Assembly: GCA_965214085.1 (NCBI GenBank)
Contig: OZ243937.1
Location: 1,426,001-1,490,000, forward strand
Direction of reading: 5' to 3'
DNA from: UBA6055 sp965214085
GTDB taxonomy: Bacteria; Chloroflexota; Anaerolineae; Aggregatilineales; Phototrophicaceae
DNA: 64,000 bases
Shown piece by piece: positions 58,732-64,000 of the stretch (position 1 is the stretch's first letter; the number at the start of each line of letters is the position of its first letter). The notes under the pieces are model-generated. The model ran no database searches and was not told where the DNA came from. It saw only the letters and a program-made list of their open reading frames with translations. Position numbers and translations under genes: made by a program.

Positions 58732-60543
58732 CTAATTCACGCGTTCGCGAACGAAAAATTCGATTAAATCGCCTTCTCTGTATTCGTTGACGCCATCCAG
58801 CCCGATGCCGCACTCAAAGCCGGCGCGCACTTCCCGCACATCTTCTTGAAAGCGCTTCAATGACGCTACGCCGACGCTATCGACCGTCAGCCTTTCGCCG
58901 CGTTTGACGCGCGCTTTGGCATTGCGCCGCGCCACGCCATTGCGAATCATGCAACCGGCGATGAGGCCGCTGCGGGGGATCTTGAAGATTTGACGAACTT
59001 CAGCCACGCCGATGACGCGGTTGGCGAATTTGGGTTCCAGCATGCCGTGCAAGGCTAATTCAATGTCTTCGAACAACTTGTAGATAATTTGATAGCGGCG
59101 GATTTCTACGCCGTGCACTTCGGCCTGGGCCAGGGCGGCATTGTCGGCGCCGACAGTAAAGCCGATTACGATAGCATCGGAGGCGCTGGCCAGCATGACA
59201 TCGGATTCGGTGATTCGGCCAACCTCCTGGCGCAGTACACGAATGCCGATCTGCTCTTCATTGCGCTGGGAGATATTTTGCAGCTCGTCAACAATGGGTT
59301 GAATGGAACCTTGTACGTCGGCTTTCAGGACGATCGACAACTCTTTTGTTTCGCCGGATTGAAATTGCTCAAAGAAATCATCCAGCGTTAGCGCGACGGG
59401 CGCTTGGCCGTCTGTTTGCTGCAGGCGCTCGGCTTGACGGCGCTCTTGGGCTAAATTGCGAGCAGTCTTGTCATCCGGCATAATCTCAAACATAACACCG
59501 GGCGCGGGCGGCGAATCCAAACCCAGCACCGCCACCGGCATTGACGGTATGGCGCGCTTTACGGCTTTGCCCGCGGGATCAAACATCGCCTTGATCTTGC
59601 CGTGGGCTGTGCCGGCGACGATCGAGTCGCCCCGTTGCATCGTGCCATTCATGACCAGGAGCGTGGCCATGGTGCCGCGCGAGCGGTCGACCTCCGCTTC
59701 GATCACTGTGCCGCGCAGTACGCCTTGCTCATTCGCCACGATTCGGTTGGAATCCGCCACCAGAACCAGCGCCTCGAGCAGATCTTCAACACCATTGCCG
59801 GACAAGGAATCGATCGGCAGCATCATCGTTGATCCATCCCAATCGTCGGGAATTAATTCCAGCTCGGCCAACTGCTGCTTGACCAAGTCCGGGTTGGCGT
59901 TGCGCCGGTCGATTTTTGTGATCGCCACTACGATGGGCACGTTGGCGGCCCGCGCGTGATCGAGGGCTTCGCGCGTGGTTGGCATGACGCCGTCGTCGGC
60001 GGCTACGACCAGAATGGCGATATCCGCCCCGTGAGCGCCTCTGGCCCGCATAGCGGTAAACGCTTCGTGACCGGGCGTATCCAGGAAGGTGAGCGCGCGT
60101 CCGTCATGTTGCGCCTGATAAGCGCCGATATGCTGCGTGATGCCGCCGGCTTCGCCTTCGGCCACAGCCGTTTTGCGTATGGTATCAAGCAAAGTGGTTT
60201 TGCCGTGGTCGACATGGCCGAGTATCGTGATGACGGGAGGGCGGGGCCTCAGCGAGTCAGGCAATTCGCCTTCATAAATCGAGCTCCACTTTTCTTCGCG
60301 TTCTTCAGCCCGTTTTTCTTCTTCTTGCGCCGCCGCTTCTTCGCTGGCGGATTTGGCCAAGAAGCCGAGTTCTTCGACGACAATCGCCGCTGTGTCGAAG
60401 TCGACCGTCTGATTGATAGACGCCATGATCCCGTTCGAGATCAAGGTCTTCATTACATCGATAGGGCTTACTTCTATCAGCGTGGCCAATTCGCGAACGA
60501 CTATGTAATCCGGTATCAGGATTTCATTGCTTGATTCTTCCAT
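58732..60543 (-). CDS. infB: Translation initiation factor IF-2 (short form)
   Basis: A 603-residue IF-2 that places initiator tRNA on the ribosome. An IF2_N domain (about 8-60) is followed by a short charged linker, then the GTPase with GHVDHGKTT (109-117), DTPGHEAF and TKIDRRNAN. Domains II-IV follow to the C-terminus. The long N-terminal region of proteobacterial IF-2 is missing. AAAGGAGG lies upstream. Confidence 0.96.
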   Translation of the reverse strand: MEESSNEILIPDYIVVRELATLIEVSPIDVMKTLISNGIMASINQTVDFDTAAIVVEELGFLAKSASEEAAAQEEEKRAEEREEKWSSIYEGELPDSLRPRPPVITILGHVDHGKTTLLDTIRKTAVAEGEAGGITQHIGAYQAQHDGRALTFLDTPGHEAFTAMRARGAHGADIAILVVAADDGVMPTTREALDHARAANVPIVVAITKIDRRNANPDLVKQQLAELELIPDDWDGSTMMLPIDSLSGNGVEDLLEALVLVADSNRIVANEQGVLRGTVIEAEVDRSRGTMATLLVMNGTMQRGDSIVAGTAHGKIKAMFDPAGKAVKRAIPSMPVAVLGLDSPPAPGVMFEIMPDDKTARNLAQERRQAERLQQTDGQAPVALTLDDFFEQFQSGETKELSIVLKADVQGSIQPIVDELQNISQRNEEQIGIRVLRQEVGRITESDVMLASASDAIVIGFTVGADNAALAQAEVHGVEIRRYQIIYKLFEDIELALHGMLEPKFANRVIGVAEVRQIFKIPRSGLIAGCMIRNGVARRNAKARVKRGERLTVDSVGVASLKRFQEDVREVRAGFECGIGLDGVNEYREGDLIEFFVRERVN

Positions 60544-60614
60544 TCCCGCCTCCTTTATTTGTTTCGACCGTTCGAGGCAGGATGGTCGATCCCGCCTTCG
60601 CTAGCTTAGCTGGT

Positions 60615-60875
60615 TCATGAGGGTGTCATCTGCCGCAAATAGTCACGGTCGCCATCACTCAAGTCTTGGCGCAGCGCGCGCGCCAACTGGGAGCCGGCCG
60701 AGGCCGATGCCCAGCAGCCGGGCTTGCCACACAGATACGCGCCGCGTCCATTCATCTTGCCAGTCACATCAATCCGCAATTGCTCATCCGCCATTACCAA
60801 GCGTGTCAACAGTCGCTTGTCGGTCTTTTCGCGACAGACCACACAACTGCGCTCGGGCTGGTGTTTTTTTGCCAT
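60615..60875 (-). CDS. ylxR: YlxR-family RNA-binding protein
   Basis: An 86-residue protein of DUF448 (YlxR/RnpM). Features are ERSCVVCREKTDKRLLTRLV and GRGAYLCGKPGCW. YlxR proteins bind RNA, and one was recently tied to RNase P modulation. The gene sits between nusA and infB, the conserved place for it. The usual L7Ae-like ylxQ gene is absent. Confidence 0.92.
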   Translation of the reverse strand: MAKKHQPERSCVVCREKTDKRLLTRLVMADEQLRIDVTGKMNGRGAYLCGKPGCWASASAGSQLARALRQDLSDGDRDYLRQMTPS

Positions 60876-60895
60876 GCCAAGCCCCCGCTAGCGGG

Positions 60896-63115
60896 CTAGA
60901 AGTCGTAGTCTTCCCAGGCTTCTTCATCCCAGCTGCCCCGGCCGCCTTTACGGCGACGCTTGGCGATAACCTCGCCACTCTGCTCGTCCAAGACAAGTTG
61001 ACGCCGTTTTTGACGATCCTTGCGCCGCTGCTGCTTGCCTTTACGCAAGTCGAGTTCAAATTCGCGTTCACTCTCTTCGTCATCAGTCTCAAGCTCTTTG
61101 TCGGCGACCTTTGCAGGCTTGGGCGCGGCATCCGGCTGGACATCAACATCGGGCGCAAGCGGGACGGCGGCGGCCGCTTCGGCTTCTACTTCAGCTACAA
61201 TCGGCTGGCCAAAGGCATCGACCATGACTTCAGTCTGACTATCCTCGGATGCGGGCTGCTCCGTGGGGCTGTCCGCTTCTGAGGCGTCGCTCTTCGCGTC
61301 CGCTGCGGTGGCTTGCTCGGCTTCGCCTTCCGCGAGCGCATCCGCGTCCTCTTCGTCAGCATCTTCAATCGAAATCGCTTCTTCAAGCAGTTGATCGATA
61401 TCGGCGGCCATGATGATATCGAGTGCGGCTTGCAGCTCCACCATGGGGTCGACCCGTATAAGTACTGGTGCTTCTTCCTCAACTTCCTCAACTTCCGCGT
61501 CAGCAGCCTCCGCAGCCTCCGCGCTGGCTTCCGCTGCCGGCGACGCCTCAGCTGCTAATTCAACTGCGGCTTCGGTTTCGACTTCGGTTTCCGGGATAGC
61601 TTCGGCTTGCGATTCTGTATCAGCCAGGGCATCGGTTTCGGCGCTGACGGGTTCCGCGACTTCAACGAGCACAGCCAGCGGCGTCAATCTGCGCCTGACC
61701 GCTTCGTCATTGGACAGGTTCATCAGCATCACTTCGCCGATATTCTCAAACGGTTCCAGGATGTCGAGCATCTCTTGCGACACCGCCAGCACATCCAGCG
61801 GCAGTTCGAATAACTTGGGCGCAAGCGTCTCGCGGATGGCTGCGCGTTTTTGCAGATACACTTCGCGCGTCGCGTCGCGCTTCTCCTGCAGCAAGTGTTC
61901 GACGACATCGGCTAGGCGACCGAGCGTCTTGTATTCTTCCGGCATAATCGCCAGATCGTGCTGCTTTTTCTCCATGATGCGCATTGACTCGGCGATCAAA
62001 TCGGCGTGACTTTCGGTCAAGGCGCGCAGCGGCTCGCTCTCCAGCTCATCCAGCGCATTCTGCACAGTCTCGGCCACGCTCTTGATATCAATGCGCCAGC
62101 CGGTCAGTTTTGCTGCCAGCCGGGCATTTTGCCCTTCACGGCCGATCGCCAGCGACAGCTGATCATCGGGCACTAGGACAACCGCCGTCTTGCCTTCAAT
62201 CGGATCATCGTCGAGATAAACGCCAGTGACACGGGCCGGGCTGAGCGCCTTGGATATGAAGGCGACGGCGTCCGTATTCCACTCAATCACATCTATTTTT
62301 TCGTTGTGCAGTTCTTTGACAATATTCTGAATACGGATCCCGCGCATGCCCACGCAGGCGCCGACGGGGTCAATGCCGTCTTGCAGCGCAGCGACAGCCA
62401 CTTTGGAGCGATGCCCGGCTTCACGAGCGATATTCTTTATCTCGACTTGTCCGTTGTAGATTTCGGGCACTTCGTATTCGAGCAGGCGCCGCAGCATGTT
62501 GCGATGCGCCCGGCTGACCAGGATCTGCGGTCCGCGATTGCTCCTGACCACCTCGACCACATAGACGCGGATCTTCTCGTGGGTGCGATAGCGCTCGCCG
62601 GGGATCTGCTGCGCGCGCGGCAGGTCAGCCTCCGCGCGTCCCAGGCTGAGCGTCACTTTACGGGAATTGACACTCTGGACCGTACCGGTGATGAGGTCGC
62701 CTTCGCGGTTGATAAATTCATCGTAGAGCGAATTGCGCTCCGCTTCGCGAATCTTCTGCAGTATGACCTGCTTGGCAGTTTGAGCGGCGATGCGGCCGAA
62801 GCTGCGCGTGGTATTGTCGACTTGCACCATGACAATATCGTTGATTTCCGCCTCGGGATTGAAAAAACGAGCTCTTTCCAGCGTAACTTCAGTCGAATCG
62901 CTGAAGACGTCATCCACTACTTCTTTTTCGACGTAAACTTTGGCGCGCCCGGTGACGGGATCAATCTCCGCTTCAATCGCCTGTGCCGCGCTGGCGCCCG
63001 TGTCCTTTCGGTAGGCCGATACCAAGGCGCTCTGCAATGCCTCCAGCACGATATCTGACGGTAGCGCGCGCATCTGCGCAATCTCATTAAATGCAATCTG
63101 CAATTCGTTTGACAT
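60896..63115 (-). CDS. nusA: Transcription factor NusA with long acidic C-terminal extension
   Basis: NusA modulates pausing, termination and antitermination. From ATG 63115 it has 739 residues. The N-terminal RNA-polymerase-binding domain is followed by S1 (about 135-205), KH1 with GMRGIRIQNIV, and KH2 with AIGREGQNARLAAKLTG. After about residue 470 it continues into a long Ala/Glu/Asp-rich low-complexity tail ending in a basic stretch (KGKQQRRKDRQKRRQ) and GRGSWDEEAWEDYDF. Model NusA is about 350-500 residues. A longer open frame upstream of 63115 runs through the leader and is not used. It is the first gene of its operon; rimP is not adjacent. Confidence 0.93.
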   Translation of the reverse strand: MSNELQIAFNEIAQMRALPSDIVLEALQSALVSAYRKDTGASAAQAIEAEIDPVTGRAKVYVEKEVVDDVFSDSTEVTLERARFFNPEAEINDIVMVQVDNTTRSFGRIAAQTAKQVILQKIREAERNSLYDEFINREGDLITGTVQSVNSRKVTLSLGRAEADLPRAQQIPGERYRTHEKIRVYVVEVVRSNRGPQILVSRAHRNMLRRLLEYEVPEIYNGQVEIKNIAREAGHRSKVAVAALQDGIDPVGACVGMRGIRIQNIVKELHNEKIDVIEWNTDAVAFISKALSPARVTGVYLDDDPIEGKTAVVLVPDDQLSLAIGREGQNARLAAKLTGWRIDIKSVAETVQNALDELESEPLRALTESHADLIAESMRIMEKKQHDLAIMPEEYKTLGRLADVVEHLLQEKRDATREVYLQKRAAIRETLAPKLFELPLDVLAVSQEMLDILEPFENIGEVMLMNLSNDEAVRRRLTPLAVLVEVAEPVSAETDALADTESQAEAIPETEVETEAAVELAAEASPAAEASAEAAEAADAEVEEVEEEAPVLIRVDPMVELQAALDIIMAADIDQLLEEAISIEDADEEDADALAEGEAEQATAADAKSDASEADSPTEQPASEDSQTEVMVDAFGQPIVAEVEAEAAAAVPLAPDVDVQPDAAPKPAKVADKELETDDEESEREFELDLRKGKQQRRKDRQKRRQLVLDEQSGEVIAKRRRKGGRGSWDEEAWEDYDF

Positions 63116-63180
63116 TCTGCACCACTCCAAGGTTCGAGCCGGAACGAAATCACAAAGACCCGTTAGCCCGATATAAAACG

Positions 63181-63203
63181 AAAAGTGGGGGCTGCCCACT
63201 TTT
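63181..63203 (-). promoter_or_regulatory. Terminator-like hairpin in the nusA leader
   Basis: Minus-strand AAAAGTGGG and CCCACTTTT form a perfect 9-bp stem with a 5-base loop, followed by CGTTTTATAT. It lies about 20-45 bases after the predicted start site and 66 bases before the nusA ATG. It may be an attenuator through which NusA controls its own operon, by analogy with known nusA leader control in other bacteria (inference). Confidence 0.5.
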
Positions 63204-63226
63204 TCCGTACACTTACCTCTGCGCTG

Positions 63227-63255
63227 ACAATAACATGAATCGCAGTCGCCGTCAA
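63227..63255 (-). promoter_or_regulatory. Promoter of the nusA-infB operon
   Basis: Minus-strand TTGACG (63250-63255) and TATTGT (63227-63232) are exactly 17 bp apart. The target duplication of repeat A8 begins 8 bp beyond the -35 box. Confidence 0.7.
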
Positions 63256-63274
63256 GACTGAGCAGCCGTCTAAG

Positions 63275-63443
63275 CAGGGCAGGCGCATCAAAATATTTTA
63301 GCCACAGAGAACACAAAGAGCACAGAGGTTTAGACCTAAGCTTTTATTGTTGCTTTTCTTTGTGCTCTCTGTGAAATCTGTGGTTGATTTTCCGTTCGAA
63401 TCTGCGCCATTTCAGTCACTACCATTTTGATGCGATTGCCCTG
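63275..63443. mobile_element. MITE-like inverted-repeat element, copy A8, with 11-bp target duplication
   Basis: The left end CAGGGCAGGCGCATCAAAA and right end TTTTGATGCGATTGCCCTG are inverted repeats with a two-base difference. Arms CCACAGAGAACACAAAGAGC and CTTTGTGCTCTCTGTGAAAT follow. AGCCGTCTAAG occurs at 63264-63274 and 63444-63454 on both outer sides. At 169 bp it is the most compact intact copy. It lies between the nusA promoter and the NHL-repeat gene. Confidence 0.88.
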
Positions 63444-63513
63444 AGCCGTCTAAGCTGTGGCAGCGCTGGCGCTAGCGGCCGCTCTTTTTCTCCCTGGCAT
63501 ACTGGCCCGCTGT

Positions 63514-64000
63514 TTACTCCCGTAAAAATGGCGCGAACTTCAGCACACTGCCCGCGCCGGAATCACTGATATAAACGTAACCGTCCACATCGACGGCGAT
63601 ACCGCCAATTTCCTGAAACTGCCCGGCTGCCGCCAATTCGCCCGCTTCGCCGAAAGAGCCGATGCACGCGCCGGCGGTGTCGTATACCAAGACGCGCTTG
63701 CTGTCCGGATCGGTGATGTAGAGTGTGTCGCGCGATTCGTCCAGCGCCAGGTAAGGCCGATTAAAGGTGCTGTTGTACCAGCCGCGCACCCGGAAGTCTT
63801 CGAGGTGGGCGCCTTCTAAGTCGAACACAGCGATGCGCCGGTTCCAGGTATCGGCGACGAAGAGGCGGCCGTCGGCATGGATCGCCAGCCCGCTGGGTTC
63901 GTCCAATTCGCCGGGACCGCTGCCGCCGTTGCCGATATCGAATTGCAAGACTGCTTCGGCGTCAGCGAGCGCGTAAACGCGAATACGTTTGTTGCCCGTA
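63514..64000 (-). CDS. NHL-repeat beta-propeller protein (5' part outside window)
   Basis: The minus-strand frame is open to the window end; codons upstream of 63948 read GNKRIRVYALADAEAVLQF, so the start lies outside. Repeats such as LDEPSGLAIHADGRLFVADT, WNRRIAVFD, DTLYITDPDSKRVLVYD and GGIAVDVDGYVYISDSG are NHL blades. About 162 residues are visible, including the end. Such propellers serve protein or sugar binding; no specific function is assignable. Confidence 0.85.
   Translation of the reverse strand, partial: TGNKRIRVYALADAEAVLQFDIGNGGSGPGELDEPSGLAIHADGRLFVADTWNRRIAVFDLEGAHLEDFRVRGWYNSTFNRPYLALDESRDTLYITDPDSKRVLVYDTAGACIGSFGEAGELAAAGQFQEIGGIAVDVDGYVYISDSGAGSVLKFAPFLRE

Noticed and set aside
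63116..63316. N-terminal extension of NusA
   Set aside because: It would translate through the promoter, the leader hairpin and the edge of a MITE; the ATG at 63115 begins the conserved domain.
1..64000. CRISPR array, prophage or integrated plasmid
   Set aside because: No regularly spaced direct repeats with unique spacers, and no cas, integrase, phage structural or replication genes are present; the repeats are dispersed inverted elements.

Overview
The window reads as one contig from a free-living, rod-shaped bacterium with moderately high GC. The gene content suggests a Chloroflexota (Anaerolineae-like) genome: mreBCD-PBP2-RodA with minCDE, a short IF-2, LplB/YtcP-type sugar permeases, and many sulfatases and sialidases. 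This assignment is inference from gene content and style; no rRNA or marker search could be run.

Layout. 1-530: the tail of an unknown gene, a tRNA-Gln(CTG) with its promoter, and a MITE-like repeat. 579-11672 (minus strand): a cell-shape and division block transcribed from right to left as mreB, mreC, mreD, PBP2, a membrane protein, minC, minD, minE, rodA, gltX. 11887-23987 (plus strand): tilS, a response regulator with a damaged receiver, an esterase-CapA fusion, a ClpB-like AAA+ protein with a dead first ATPase domain, a phosphohexomutase, a methyltransferase, and a membrane/secreted pair. 24038-35731 (minus strand): a nine-gene catabolic operon with an ABC importer (binding protein and two permeases), three sulfatases, two GH33-like sialidases and one sialidase-fold protein with an inserted jelly-roll-like domain. 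Except for the binding protein, none of the enzymes has a visible signal peptide, so the operon looks built to import sulfated and sialylated (or similar) oligosaccharides and dismantle them in the cytoplasm. It starts at a near-consensus promoter whose start site is covered by a LacI-type palindrome. 36316-41086 (minus strand): a secreted clan GH-A-like glycosidase, a GAF-PAS histidine kinase and a ROK sugar kinase. 41284-55518: mutS and a sulfotransferase, a membrane GT-C-like protein, a DUF1385 protein, recJ, fmt, a MATE exporter, a PspC protein, malate dehydrogenase, a histidine phosphatase, two small unknown genes and era. 55519-63115 (minus strand): the classic nusA-ylxR-infB-rbfA-nrnA-truB-ribF operon with a strong promoter and a terminator-like hairpin in its leader. 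63514-64000: part of an NHL-repeat protein.

The most striking non-coding feature is a family of dispersed inverted-repeat elements. Their terminal repeats read CAGGGCAATCGCATCAAAA, and their arms are built from CACAGAG-type microrepeats. At least seven copies, whole or partial, lie in the intergenic gaps. Three of them (266-518, 14227-14502, 63275-63443) are flanked by perfect 10-11 bp direct repeats, as expected for target-site duplications, so they look like MITEs moved by a transposase encoded elsewhere. They sit tightly against gene borders: directly after a stop codon, or just upstream of a -35 box. No transposase, phage gene or CRISPR array was found in the window.
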